Assembly: GCF_002879615.1 (NCBI RefSeq)
Contig: NZ_PNRF01000032.1
Coordinates: 62,001-126,000 of the forward strand
DNA: 64,000 nucleotides
DNA from: Billgrantia endophytica
GTDB taxonomy: Bacteria > Pseudomonadota > Gammaproteobacteria > Pseudomonadales > Halomonadaceae
Direction of reading: 5' to 3'
Below, piece after piece: positions 9,705 through 17,616 of the stretch. The first letter of the stretch is position 1. Each line of letters opens with the position of its first letter. The translations under genes were made by a program, and so were the position numbers. Below the pieces are notes generated by a model. That model saw only the letters and a list, made by a program, of their open reading frames with translations, had not been told where the DNA came from and made no database searches.

Positions 9705-9809
9705 ATCGCGACACACGGCGCGGTAAACCTCACCACCGCGTCCGACCGAGCGTGACGGGGTTGCCACGGCTGGCCAGCGACGCGGTGATGGTTACCCATG
9801 TCGGTTCGT

Positions 9810-10232
9810 TCAGTCGACGGCGATGATGATATGGGAAGCCTTGATCAGGGCGGTGCAGGGTTGTCCCACGGCCAAGGCCAGTTCCGACACACTTTCGTTG
9901 GTGACTATCGCGGTGATCCCCTGACCGGTGGGCAACTGCAAGATCACCTCGCTATTCACGGCGCCAGGAATGATTCCGCTCACGGTGCCTTGCAGCCGGT
10001 TGCGGGCACTGATCTTCACTTCGGGGTCGGGGGACAGCAGGATGAAGCTGGCCTTGATCAAGGCCAGGGCGGGCTTGCCCGGCGCGAGTTGTAGCCTCTC
10101 GATGCTGTCGTTGGTGATGTTGGCAACGACGACCAGCTCGTTTCCCAGGTCGAGCACCACGTTGCCGTTGACGGCTCCCTTCTTGATTTCCTTTATCGAT
10201 CCAGACAGTTGATTGCGTGCACTGGTTTTCAT
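9810..10232 (-). CDS. Molbindin (di-TOBE molybdate-binding protein, ModG-like)
   Basis: This 140-residue protein consists of two tandem Mop/TOBE domains, each beginning with a SARN motif: SARNQLSGSIKEIKKGAVNG (residues 4-23) and SARNRLQGTVSGIIPGAVNS (about residues 75-94). Such molbindins bind and store molybdate in the cytoplasm. In a nif cluster this fits Mo homeostasis for FeMo-co. The start at 10232 has AAGGGG upstream. Its own sigma54 promoter and NifA site (10283-10298, 10377-10392) place it in the nif regulon. ModG of A. vinelandii is the closest characterised type. Confidence 0.9.
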   Translation of the reverse strand: MKTSARNQLSGSIKEIKKGAVNGNVVLDLGNELVVVANITNDSIERLQLAPGKPALALIKASFILLSPDPEVKISARNRLQGTVSGIIPGAVNSEVILQLPTGQGITAIVTNESVSELALAVGQPCTALIKASHIIIAVD

Positions 10233-10282
10233 GATAGCGATGCCCCTTGCTTTGATCGTTGGAAATATTTCACAACATGTTG

Positions 10283-10298
10283 CGCAAGAAAAGTTCCA
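10283..10298 (-). promoter_or_regulatory. sigma54 (-24/-12) promoter of molbindin gene
   Basis: The minus strand reads TGGAACTTTTCTTGCG, with TGG-AC at -24, ten-base spacing and TTGC at -12. It is about 50 bp before the start codon. Confidence 0.8.
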
Positions 10299-10376
10299 CG
10301 ACTCCATTTATAGTAGAATAATGCTTATAAAACAATAAATTGCTGCCCATGGGGCACATTGCGTCTACGCAGGTCG

Positions 10377-10392
10377 TGTCGTATAGACTACA
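10377..10392. promoter_or_regulatory. NifA upstream activator site
   Basis: TGTCGTATAGACTACA is a TGT-N10-ACA dyad. It is 80-95 bp upstream of the minus-strand molbindin promoter and about 110 bp upstream of the plus-strand promoter at 10501, so it could serve either. Confidence 0.75.
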
Positions 10393-10416
10393 TTGTCATG
10401 TCTCGCTATGTTGTTT

Positions 10417-10432
10417 TGTATATAACTTGACA
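10417..10432. promoter_or_regulatory. Second NifA-type activator site
   Basis: TGTATATAACTTGACA is TGT-N10-ACA and lies about 70 bp upstream of the plus-strand -24 element. It lacks the CG extension seen in the other sites and is therefore weaker. Confidence 0.6.
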
Positions 10433-10500
10433 GGGAAATTCACTGTTCTCATCCCCCGCGCTACGTACAAAATAGCCAATAATGAAGGATGGTCCACGTT

Positions 10501-10516
10501 TGGAACGAGATTTGCC
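10501..10516 (+). promoter_or_regulatory. sigma54 (-24/-12) promoter of the PhyH-like gene
   Basis: TGGAACGAGATTTGCC has GG (10502-10503), N10 and GC (10514-10515) with TTTGC at -12. Two NifA-type sites lie 70-110 bp upstream. The leader to the start codon would be about 115 nt. Confidence 0.68.
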
Positions 10517-10578
10517 TGTGCTATTTTCGTTGTATTGAGTTATTCATATCGGTGTTTGGGTGCATGTGAAGGAAACGC

Positions 10579-10606
10579 TTGCAATTCAGTAATTGATAAC
10601 TATTAT
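10579..10606 (+). promoter_or_regulatory. sigma70-like promoter overlapping the Fur box
   Basis: TTGCAA (10579-10584), a 16-base spacer and TATTAT (10601-10606) resemble a sigma70 promoter upstream of the gene at 10642. Its -10 element lies inside the Fur box. Confidence 0.5.
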
Positions 10607-10608
10607 CA
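10594..10608. promoter_or_regulatory. Fur box (7-1-7 type)
   Basis: TGATAACTATTATCA matches the TGATAAT-N-ATTATCA Fur core at all but one of the specified bases. It overlaps the putative -10 and lies 34 bp before the start codon, where an iron-loaded Fur dimer would block transcription. Confidence 0.7.
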
Positions 10609-10641
10609 TTTGAGTTGGCGCACCTAACTGGAGCATCCGTT

Positions 10642-11421
10642 ATGCTTGATCCCATTCGTTCTACCTCGCCCATGATCGATAGCTTCGCTTTCGACTATGA
10701 CGGCTTCACTGTGCTGCGTGGTTGCCTTCCGAAGTCGGTGATCGATCATTATGCCGCCGCCGTGGCCGCCTACCTGCTGCGTTGCGAGCCTCCCAAGATG
10801 GGCGTGCGACAGGTGCATCCGGAGGTCCTGCGCCGTCGTCAGGCGGTGTATGGCCGGACGACCGGTATATCGGGACTGGTGTTGCACGAGCGAGTGCTGA
10901 AGCCGCTGAACATGCTGGCGGGGGAGAGTAGCTACCTCCTGGGTGTCGGCAGCCTGGAGAGCGAGCAGGTGCTGTCGGCTTGCAATGCATGTGCCGGCGC
11001 GCCGGCACATCTGAGCGTATGGATCGCGTTGCGTTCCATCCCCCTGGAAGCCGGCCTCAAGGTCAGTCCCGGTAGCCATGCTCACAGCCGCCGCAGTTTG
11101 CAGCGCCTGCTGGCGGCGGAGCCGGCGCTGGCCGGCAGGCTGCAGCGGATGCGCGAGGAGGGTGCCAGCCTGGAGCAGTGGCGCGAGCTTGAAACGCATC
11201 TGCTATGGGCCTTGCGCGCGCAGGAAGAGCAGCAGGCGGAGCAGAACATGCGCCTGCTGGCGCTGCACAAGGGCGATGTGCTGATTCAACAGCAGGGCCT
11301 GATCAGTTCGGCGGCAAGAGTCGAGGGCCGCAGTTGCCTGGTCGCACGCTATGGCGCGGAGCAACTACACCGCAACCACTATTTCAGTGATCTTGGCACG
11401 CTCCCCAGCGCTCCGGTTTGA
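10642..11421 (+). CDS. PhyH-fold (phytanoyl-CoA dioxygenase-like) protein, probably inactive
   Basis: This 259-residue protein has the PhyH family outline: FDYDGFTVLRGCLPKSVIDHY near the N-terminus, LSVWIALRSIPLEAGLKVSPGSH in the middle and ALHKGDVLIQQQGL...SCLVARY near the C-terminus. The expected HxD pair before the VWIAL segment is absent (ACNACAGAPAH instead). The distal histidine expected after GDVL is replaced in GLISSAARV, so the Fe(II) facial triad looks lost. The start at 10642 has GGAG 8 bases upstream. Upstream DNA carries NifA, sigma54 and Fur signals, tying it to nitrogen fixation and iron status. The family call is good; a binding rather than catalytic role is inference. Confidence 0.68.
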   Translation: MLDPIRSTSPMIDSFAFDYDGFTVLRGCLPKSVIDHYAAAVAAYLLRCEPPKMGVRQVHPEVLRRRQAVYGRTTGISGLVLHERVLKPLNMLAGESSYLLGVGSLESEQVLSACNACAGAPAHLSVWIALRSIPLEAGLKVSPGSHAHSRRSLQRLLAAEPALAGRLQRMREEGASLEQWRELETHLLWALRAQEEQQAEQNMRLLALHKGDVLIQQQGLISSAARVEGRSCLVARYGAEQLHRNHYFSDLGTLPSAPV

Positions 11422-11481
11422 TGCGCCTTTCGTCCATACCCCGATCCTCGGGCTGGGATGCCTCGCAAATGGACGAGTGCA

Positions 11482-11497
11482 TGTCGTAAACCTGACA
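11482..11497 (+). promoter_or_regulatory. NifA upstream activator site for the iscA-nifUSV operon
   Basis: TGTCGTAAACCTGACA is TGT-N10-ACA and lies about 100 bp upstream of the -24/-12 promoter at 11596-11611. Confidence 0.8.
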
Positions 11498-11595
11498 ACC
11501 TCTCCTCGCAGGTCTTGTTCGCGACAGGTTTTCACTCCCCGGGTTTTTCTTTAACGTACTAATAAAACTATATATTTTTATTGAAATATCCAGTA

Positions 11596-11611
11596 TGGCC
11601 CCCCCCTTGCT
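11596..11611 (+). promoter_or_regulatory. sigma54 (-24/-12) promoter of iscA(nif)-nifUSV operon
   Basis: TGGCCCCCCCCTTGCT has GG (11597-11598), ten-base spacing and GC (11609-11610), with TTGC at -12. An AT-rich stretch (11550-11590) separates it from the NifA site, suitable for DNA bending. Confidence 0.82.
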
Positions 11612-11667
11612 CTGATCTCTTCGTCAGGTTGCCGCGAGCAGCCAGCTACAGCCGAGGAGATATTTCA

Positions 11668-11991
11668 ATGATAACCATGACCGACAGCGCCGCAGCCGCC
11701 GTCAATCGCTTCATGGCCAACGCCGATAAGCCGGTCGTTGCTCTGCGCATCCGCGTCGAGGACGGTGGCTGCTCGGGCCTGAAATACAGTCTGAAGCTGG
11801 AAGAGAGTGGCTCCGGAAACGACCAGACAGTCGATTGCGGTGGAATCACCCTGCTGATCGACGACACCAGCGCCCCCTTGCTCAGTGGCGTGACCATGGA
11901 CTTCGTGGAAAGCATGGAGGGGAGCGGCTTCACCTTCGTCAACCCGAACGCCAGCAGTAGCTGTGGATGCGGAAAATCCTTCGCCTGCTAG
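11668..11991 (+). CDS. iscA: NifIscA, A-type iron-sulfur carrier of the nif cluster
   Basis: This 107-residue A-type carrier has C35 (GGCSGLKY) and the C99-G-C101 pair near the C-terminus, the three conserved cluster-binding cysteines. An additional C107 is the last residue. It accepts or stores Fe-S clusters made by NifU and NifS. The ATG at 11668 has GAGGAG ten bases upstream. It is the first gene behind the sigma54 promoter and nifU follows after 71 bp, the same arrangement as in A. vinelandii. Confidence 0.93.
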   Translation: MITMTDSAAAAVNRFMANADKPVVALRIRVEDGGCSGLKYSLKLEESGSGNDQTVDCGGITLLIDDTSAPLLSGVTMDFVESMEGSGFTFVNPNASSSCGCGKSFAC

Positions 11992-12062
11992 GCAACCCCT
12001 GCTAGGCAACATGAGGTCGCCGGTAGCGCCGGGGCCCAACAGACATCGGGAGATCAGCCGTC

Positions 12063-13028
12063 ATGTGGGACTACTCGGAAAAGGTCAAGGAACACTTCTA
12101 CAACCCGAAGAATGCCGGTGCGGTGTTGGATGCCAATGCCGTCGGTGATGTCGGCTCACTGAGCTGTGGCGATGCCCTGCGTCTGTCGCTGCGTGTGGAC
12201 CCGGATACGAATATCATCGAAGACGCGGGGTTCCAGACCTTCGGCTGTGGTTCGGCCATCGCCTCGTCATCCGCGCTGACCGAGATGGTCAAGGGCTTGA
12301 CGGTCGACGATGCGCTGAAGATCAGCAACCAGGATATCGCCGATTACCTCGATGGCCTGCCACCGGAAAAGATGCACTGTTCGGTGATGGGCCGCGAAGC
12401 CCTGCAGGCCGCCGTCGCCAATTACCGTGGCGAGGAGTTGGAGGACGACCACGAAGAGGGTGCCCTGGTCTGCAAGTGCTTCGCCGTGGACGAGGTCATG
12501 GTACGCGACACCATCCGTGCCAATCACTTGTCCAGCGTCGAGGACGTGAGCAACTACACCAAGGCCGGCGGTGGTTGCTCGGCCTGCCATGAAGCCATCG
12601 AGAATATTCTTGGAGAAGAGCTGGCCGCTCGTGGCGAGACCTTCACTCCGGCGCCTATCAAGGCCCGGTCGCCCAGGAAATCGGCCAGGCAGCCACTGGT
12701 GGCGCTCGACGTGGCCGAGCCCGAACCCGAGCCGACTCCGTCCGCCGCTCCCGCTGGCAAGCTGACCAACGTGCAGCGCATCCGGCGTATCGAAGCGGTC
12801 TTGGAGTCGATCCGTCCGACCTTGCAGCGCGACCATGGTGACGTGGAACTGATCGATGTCGATGGCAAGAACGTCTACGTCAAGCTGACCGGCGCCTGTA
12901 TCGGTTGCCAGATGGCCAGCATGACCCTGGGCGGTATCCAGCAGCGACTGATGGAGGATCTGGGCGAGTTCGTCAAGGTGATTCCGGACAACAGCGCGCC
13001 AGCCAAAACTCAGATCGCGGGGGTGTGA
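12063..13028 (+). CDS. nifU: NifU Fe-S cluster scaffold
   Basis: This 321-residue protein has the full three-domain NifU layout. The N-terminal IscU-like scaffold has C35, C62 and C106. The central permanent [2Fe-2S] domain has C137, C139, C172 and C175. The C-terminal Nfu domain has C279-x2-C282. It builds [4Fe-4S] clusters for nitrogenase with sulfur from NifS. A proline- and charge-rich linker (about residues 195-232) joins the last two domains. nifS begins 1 bp after its stop. Confidence 0.98.
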   Translation: MWDYSEKVKEHFYNPKNAGAVLDANAVGDVGSLSCGDALRLSLRVDPDTNIIEDAGFQTFGCGSAIASSSALTEMVKGLTVDDALKISNQDIADYLDGLPPEKMHCSVMGREALQAAVANYRGEELEDDHEEGALVCKCFAVDEVMVRDTIRANHLSSVEDVSNYTKAGGGCSACHEAIENILGEELAARGETFTPAPIKARSPRKSARQPLVALDVAEPEPEPTPSAAPAGKLTNVQRIRRIEAVLESIRPTLQRDHGDVELIDVDGKNVYVKLTGACIGCQMASMTLGGIQQRLMEDLGEFVKVIPDNSAPAKTQIAGV

Positions 13029-13029
13029 G

Positions 13030-14238
13030 ATGAACGACGTCTATCTCGACAACAATGCTACCACTCGGGTGGATGACGAAGTGGTCCAGGCCATGCTGCC
13101 GTTCTTCACCGAGCAGTTCGGCAACCCGTCATCGTTGCACAGCTTCGGCAACCAGGTCGGCCATAGCCTGAAACGCGCCCGGCAGAGCCTGCAGACGTTG
13201 CTCGGTGCCGAGCACGACTCGGAGATCATCTTCACCTCCTGTGGTACCGAGTCCGACTCCACCGCCATTCTTTCGGCGCTCAAGGCGCAGCCGGAGCGCA
13301 AGACCATCATCACTACCGTGGTCGAACACCCGGCGATACTGACCCTATGCGACTACCTGTCCAGCGAGGGTTACACCGTGCACAAACTGGCGGTGGACAA
13401 TCGCGGTCGTCTCGACCTCGAGGAGTACGCTGCTCTGCTGAGCGACGATGTGGCGGTGGTTTCGGTGATGTGGGCCAACAACGAAACCGGCAACCTGTTT
13501 CCCGTCGAGGAGATGGCGTGCCTGGCCGATGAGGCCGGCATCATGTTCCATACCGATGCCGTGCAGGCGGTGGGCAAGGTGCCGCTGGACCTGAAGAACT
13601 CATCGATTCACATGCTTTCGCTCTCCGGGCACAAATTGCACGCACCCAAGGGTGTCGGCGTACTCTACTTGCGTCGCGGTACGCGCTTTCGCCCGCTGCT
13701 GCGCGGTGGCCACCAGGAGCGTGGGCGCCGGGCCGGGACCGAGAACGTCGCCTCGATCATCGGCCTGGGCGTGGCCGCCGAGCGTGCCCTGCAGTTCATG
13801 GAGCACGAGAACAGCGAAGTCAGGCGCCTGCGCGACAAGCTCGAAGCCGGCATTCTCGCCGAGGTGCCCTACGCCTTCGTCACTGGCGACCCGGACAACC
13901 GGCTGCCCAACACCGCCAATATCGCCTTCGAGTACATCGAGGGAGAGGCCATCCTGTTGCTGCTCAACAAGGTCGGTATCGCCGCATCCAGCGGTTCGGC
14001 CTGCACCTCCGGTTCGCTGGAGCCGTCGCACGTGATGCGTGCCATGGACATTCCCTACACCGCAGCCCATGGCACCGTGCGGTTCTCCCTGTCGCGCTAT
14101 ACCACCGACGCCGAGATCGAACACGTGATTCGTGAAGTGCCGCCGATCGTGGCCCAGTTGCGCAAACTGTCGCCGTACTGGAGTGGCAACGGCCCATTGC
14201 AGGAAAGCGGCAAGGATTTTGCCCCTGTCTACGGCTGA
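13030..14238 (+). CDS. nifS: NifS cysteine desulfurase
   Basis: This 402-residue PLP enzyme frees sulfur from cysteine as a persulfide for NifU. K202, in [12 protein letters not shown], is the Schiff-base lysine and C325, in SGSACTSGS, is the persulfide cysteine, both at the positions known for A. vinelandii NifS. The N-terminus [15 protein letters not shown] is typical. It sits directly after nifU and 38 bp before nifV. Confidence 0.98.
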   Translation: MNDVYLDNNATTRVDDEVVQAMLPFFTEQFGNPSSLHSFGNQVGHSLKRARQSLQTLLGAEHDSEIIFTSCGTESDSTAILSALKAQPERKTIITTVVEHPAILTLCDYLSSEGYTVHKLAVDNRGRLDLEEYAALLSDDVAVVSVMWANNETGNLFPVEEMACLADEAGIMFHTDAVQAVGKVPLDLKNSSIHMLSLSGHKLHAPKGVGVLYLRRGTRFRPLLRGGHQERGRRAGTENVASIIGLGVAAERALQFMEHENSEVRRLRDKLEAGILAEVPYAFVTGDPDNRLPNTANIAFEYIEGEAILLLLNKVGIAASSGSACTSGSLEPSHVMRAMDIPYTAAHGTVRFSLSRYTTDAEIEHVIREVPPIVAQLRKLSPYWSGNGPLQESGKDFAPVYG

Positions 14239-14276
14239 ACGCGGCGCAGCGCCTCTTCAACGCACGGGAGATAGCT

Positions 14277-15428
14277 ATGAGCACAGTGGTCATCGATGAC
14301 ACCACCCTGCGTGACGGTGAACAGGGTGCCGGCGTGGCCTTCAATGCCGAGGAGAAGATCGCCATCGCTCGTGGCTTGGCCGACATCGGAGTGCCGGAGT
14401 TGGAGATCGGCATTCCCAGCATGGGCGAGGAGGAGCGCGAGGTGATGCGTGCCATCGCCGCCCTCGGCTTGCCTGTCCGGCTGCTGGCGTGGTGCCGGCT
14501 GTGCGATTTCGACCTGCGGGCGGCGTTGGACAGTGGCGTGGGCATGGTCGACCTGTCGCTGCCGGTGTCCGACCTGATGTTGCGCCACAAGCTCGATCGC
14601 GATCGCGACTGGGCGTTGAGGGAGGTCTCCCGGCTGGTCCGCGAGGCACGCATGGCGGGGCTGGAGGTGTGCCTGGGCTGTGAAGACGCCTCGCGGGCCG
14701 ATATGGAGTTCATCGTGCGTGTGGCGGAGGTCGCCCAGGCCGCCGGCGCCCGGCGTCTGCGCTTCGCCGATACGGTGGGGGTGATGGAGCCGTTCGGCAT
14801 GTACGAGCGTTTCCTTTTCCTGCGCCAGCGCCTGGACATCGAGCTCGAGGTGCACGCGCACGACGACTTCGGTCTGGCCACCGCCAATACCCTGGCCGCG
14901 GTGAAAGGCGGTGCCAGCCATATCAACACCACGGTCAACGGCTTGGGCGAGCGTGCCGGCAACGCGGCGCTGGAAGAGTGCGCGCTGGCCCTGACGCATC
15001 TCCACGGCATCGACAGCGGTATCGACACGCGCGGCATCCCGGCCATCTCGGCGTTGGTCGAGCAGGCATCGGGGCGTCAGGTGGCATGGCAGAAGAGCGT
15101 GGTCGGTGCCGGGGTATTCACCCATGAGGCGGGCATTCACGTCGATGGTCTGCTCAAGTATCGGCGCAACTACGAAGGGCTCGATCCCGACGAACTCGGT
15201 CGCAGCCATAGCCTGGTGTTGGGCAAGCACTCCGGCTCGCACATGGTTCAGACCAGCTATCAGGCCCTGGGCATCGAGCTGCAAGACGGCCAGAGCCAGG
15301 TTCTGCTCAACCGTATTCGTGCCTTTTCCACCCGCACCAAGCGTAGCCCCGAGGCCGACGAGTTGGAGGCCTTCTATCGGCAATTGTACGAGGAACCGGC
15401 CGTACCGCTGGTTGGAGGGGCGACATGA
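14277..15428 (+). CDS. nifV: NifV homocitrate synthase
   Basis: This 383-residue enzyme condenses acetyl-CoA with 2-oxoglutarate to give homocitrate, the organic ligand of FeMo-co. Family marks are [17 protein letters not shown] (residues 5-21), the metal-binding [21 protein letters not shown], and [18 protein letters not shown]. The nif context and length separate it from 2-isopropylmalate synthase; the separate leuA lies at 37188. Its stop overlaps the cysE start (ATGA). Confidence 0.95.
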   Translation: MSTVVIDDTTLRDGEQGAGVAFNAEEKIAIARGLADIGVPELEIGIPSMGEEEREVMRAIAALGLPVRLLAWCRLCDFDLRAALDSGVGMVDLSLPVSDLMLRHKLDRDRDWALREVSRLVREARMAGLEVCLGCEDASRADMEFIVRVAEVAQAAGARRLRFADTVGVMEPFGMYERFLFLRQRLDIELEVHAHDDFGLATANTLAAVKGGASHINTTVNGLGERAGNAALEECALALTHLHGIDSGIDTRGIPAISALVEQASGRQVAWQKSVVGAGVFTHEAGIHVDGLLKYRRNYEGLDPDELGRSHSLVLGKHSGSHMVQTSYQALGIELQDGQSQVLLNRIRAFSTRTKRSPEADELEAFYRQLYEEPAVPLVGGAT

Positions 15429-16222
15429 GCCTGTTTGGAGAGTGGCGCGAGGATATCCGCTGCGTGTTCCAGCGCGATCCCGCCGCGCGTACCCCCTTCG
15501 AGGTGCTGACCACCTATCCGGGGGTCCACGCGGTCATGGCCCACCGCCTGGCCCACCGCCTGTGGCGGGCCGAATGGCGCTATCCGGCACGCCTGCTGTC
15601 GTTCCTCGCACGGCTGGTGAGCAATGTCGATATCCACCCTGGCGCACGCATCGGCGCGCGCCTGTTCATCGATCACGGCGCTGGCGTGGTGATCGGGGAG
15701 ACCGCCGAGATCGGCGAGGACGTAACCCTCTATCACGGCGTCACGCTGGGTGGCACCAGTTGGCACAAGGGCAAGCGCCACCCGACCCTGGGCGATGGCG
15801 TGCTGGTCGGTGCCGGAGCCAAGATCCTCGGGCCGATCACCATCGGCGCCCAGGCTCGGGTCGGCGCCAATTCGGTGGTGGTGTGTGAGGTGCCACCCGC
15901 CTGCACCGTGGTCGGCATTCCCGGCAAGGTGGTCAAGGTGCGCGAGGCCGGTCGTCTCAATCCCTATGGGGTCGACCTCGACCATCACCTGATTCCCGAC
16001 CCGGTCGGCAAGGCCATCGCCTGCCTGCTGGAGCGACTCGATAGCCTCGAGAAACGGGTCGAGGCGGGTGATCCGATCGTCTCCGGTAGCCAGCAGCAGC
16101 TTTACCAGAGTTGCGATCCGGACAATGACATCTGCGAAAACGACTGTGCCGGCGGTGGCATCGCCCTGGGCCAGGTGCCTGGGCACAGACGCACCACCAC
16201 GCTCGGCACGACGGCCGATTGA
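15425..16222 (+). CDS. cysE: Serine O-acetyltransferase of the nif cluster
   Basis: This 265-residue left-handed beta-helix acetyltransferase makes O-acetylserine, so it boosts cysteine supply for NifS. The core [30 protein letters not shown] with HGVTLGGT and [17 protein letters not shown] repeats is unmistakable. Beyond about residue 225 it has an unusual tail holding three cysteines ([17 protein letters not shown]). The start overlaps the nifV stop. Nif-linked CysE (NifP) enzymes are thought to be less sensitive to cysteine feedback; that cannot be judged here. Confidence 0.95.
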   Translation: MSLFGEWREDIRCVFQRDPAARTPFEVLTTYPGVHAVMAHRLAHRLWRAEWRYPARLLSFLARLVSNVDIHPGARIGARLFIDHGAGVVIGETAEIGEDVTLYHGVTLGGTSWHKGKRHPTLGDGVLVGAGAKILGPITIGAQARVGANSVVVCEVPPACTVVGIPGKVVKVREAGRLNPYGVDLDHHLIPDPVGKAIACLLERLDSLEKRVEAGDPIVSGSQQQLYQSCDPDNDICENDCAGGGIALGQVPGHRRTTTLGTTAD

Positions 16223-16245
16223 GCGCCCAAGCGCAAGGAGCACCC

Positions 16246-16785
16246 ATGGATCTGCAGGACTTCAATGGCGATGGCCTCTACTTCGACGAGCCGCTGCCGG
16301 CGGACATCGAAGCCCGCCTGGCCGCTGCCGCCCGACAGTACAGCCAGGGCACGGCTGAACGCCCGCTGCTCGAGGCATGGGCGCTGGCTCCGGACAACCT
16401 CTGTGTACTGGTCGGATTGTACCGCTTCTATTACTACCAGCATCGCTATATGGATGCCCTCGACATCGCCACTCGGGTCATGACGATCGTCGCGCCGCGT
16501 CTGGCATTGCCATCGGCGTGGAACGAAATCGACGACCGCCATCTGATGTCGGCGAAGGAGCATGGCGTCGGACTGCTGCGCTTCTATTTGCTGGCGCTCA
16601 AGGGGGCCGGCTATCTATGCCTGCGCCTCGGCCATTTCGAAAAGGGCAAGGCCATGCTCGCCAAGGTCGTGGAGCTTGACATCGACGACCGACTGGGCGC
16701 CCGACTGCTGCTCGATGTCGTGACGGCCAATACCGGCCAAATCCTGCCCTTTCCCACTGCGGCCACCGCGGAGATACGACCATGA
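16246..16785 (+). CDS. Conserved nif-cluster TPR-like protein (between cysE and nifW)
   Basis: This 179-residue helical protein is a paralogue of the one at 7231-7734. The shared blocks are VGLYRFYYYQHRYMDALDIA (about residues 58-77) and GLLRFYLLALKGAGYLCLRLG...VVELDIDDRLGAR. Azotobacter-type clusters carry unassigned orfs in this place. The ATG at 16246 has AAGGAG upstream. Its stop overlaps the nifW start, so the two are translationally coupled. Function is unknown; a protein-binding adaptor for maturation is a guess. Confidence 0.78.
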   Translation: MDLQDFNGDGLYFDEPLPADIEARLAAAARQYSQGTAERPLLEAWALAPDNLCVLVGLYRFYYYQHRYMDALDIATRVMTIVAPRLALPSAWNEIDDRHLMSAKEHGVGLLRFYLLALKGAGYLCLRLGHFEKGKAMLAKVVELDIDDRLGARLLLDVVTANTGQILPFPTAATAEIRP

Positions 16786-17129
16786 CCACGCAAGGCTTTT
16801 CCCCGGATTCCGACCTGACGCTGGACGAGGCCATGGAGGATCTGGTCTCCGCCGAGGACTTCCTCGACTTCTTCGGCGTGAGCTATGCCCAGGAGATCGT
16901 CCACGTCAACCGCCTGCATATCATGCAACGCTACCATGACTACCTGAGCAAGGCCGGCGACCTCGACGAACATGGCGATTGTGCGCGTCACGACATCTAT
17001 CGTCAGTTGCTGACGTGCGCCTATCAGGACTTCGTCGAGTCCGATGCCCAGACCGAAAAGGTATTCAAGGTCTTCCACATGCATGAACCGCAGAAGACCT
17101 TCGTCTCCATCGACCAACTGTTGGGCTGA
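16782..17129 (+). CDS. nifW: NifW nitrogenase-stabilising protein
   Basis: This 115-residue protein has the NifW pattern EDLVSAEDFLDFFGVSYAQEIVHVNRLHIMQRYHDYL and a C-terminal KVFKVFHMHEPQKTFVSID. NifW associates with the MoFe protein and is thought to protect it or assist its maturation. It starts inside the upstream stop (ATGA) and is followed by nifZ after 16 bp. Confidence 0.94.
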   Translation: MTTQGFSPDSDLTLDEAMEDLVSAEDFLDFFGVSYAQEIVHVNRLHIMQRYHDYLSKAGDLDEHGDCARHDIYRQLLTCAYQDFVESDAQTEKVFKVFHMHEPQKTFVSIDQLLG

Positions 17130-17145
17130 GCCAAGGGAGGATGCC

Positions 17146-17616
17146 ATGACCCTGCCGCGCTTCGACTATGGCGAGGAGGTACGCCTGATCCGTAATGTGC
17201 GTAACGATGGCACCTATCCGGGATTGGAAACCGGCGTGCAGCTTGTACGCCGCGGTGAAGTGGGATGTGTCTATGATGTCGGTACCTACCTGCAGGACCA
17301 GATCATCTATCGTGTGCATTTCCTTGGAGTGGGGCGCACCGTCGGCTGTCGTGAAGAGGAACTGATTCCCGCCTCGTCGCCCTGGATTCCCAACCGTTTC
17401 GAGTTTCGCGATGACGTGGTGACCGCCTGCGACTTGGCCATTCGTGGCGAGGTGGTGATCGTCAAGGGTCAGGCGGGCAGTATCGAGAAGGTGTTGCGCG
17501 ATCAGCCGCAGGGCATTCAGTACCACGTGCATTTCGGCAATGGCCGGGTATTGCAGGTGCCCGAGCATAGCCTGATTCCGGCCGGGGAAGGGGAGGCAAC
17601 CAGCGATGGGCAATGA
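17146..17616 (+). CDS. nifZ: NifZ P-cluster maturation protein
   Basis: This 156-residue protein has two SH3-like NifZ halves: YGEEVRLIRNVRNDGTYPG (residues 8-26) with GCVYDVGTYLQDQIIYRVHF, and a second copy VTACDLAIRGEVVIVKGQAGSIEKV...YHVHFGNGRVLQVPEHSLIPA. NifZ acts in formation of the second P-cluster of the MoFe protein. The ATG at 17146 is chosen over the ATG at 17141, which is out of frame. Its end overlaps the nifM start by 11 bp. Confidence 0.93.
   Translation: MTLPRFDYGEEVRLIRNVRNDGTYPGLETGVQLVRRGEVGCVYDVGTYLQDQIIYRVHFLGVGRTVGCREEELIPASSPWIPNRFEFRDDVVTACDLAIRGEVVIVKGQAGSIEKVLRDQPQGIQYHVHFGNGRVLQVPEHSLIPAGEGEATSDGQ

Larger units (their letters stand above)
10233..10641. promoter_or_regulatory. 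409-bp divergent control region (molbindin / PhyH-like gene)
   Basis: This AT-rich stretch between divergent genes contains no convincing gene. It holds a minus-strand sigma54 promoter (10283-10298), two TGT-N10-ACA sites (10377-10392, 10417-10432), a plus-strand sigma54 promoter (10501-10516), a sigma70-like promoter (10579-10606) and a Fur box (10594-10608). Confidence 0.75.

Noticed and set aside
10340..10627. A 95-codon frame in the molbindin/PhyH control region
   Set aside because: It overlaps all regulatory sites, has no ribosome site and no similarity to any family I know.
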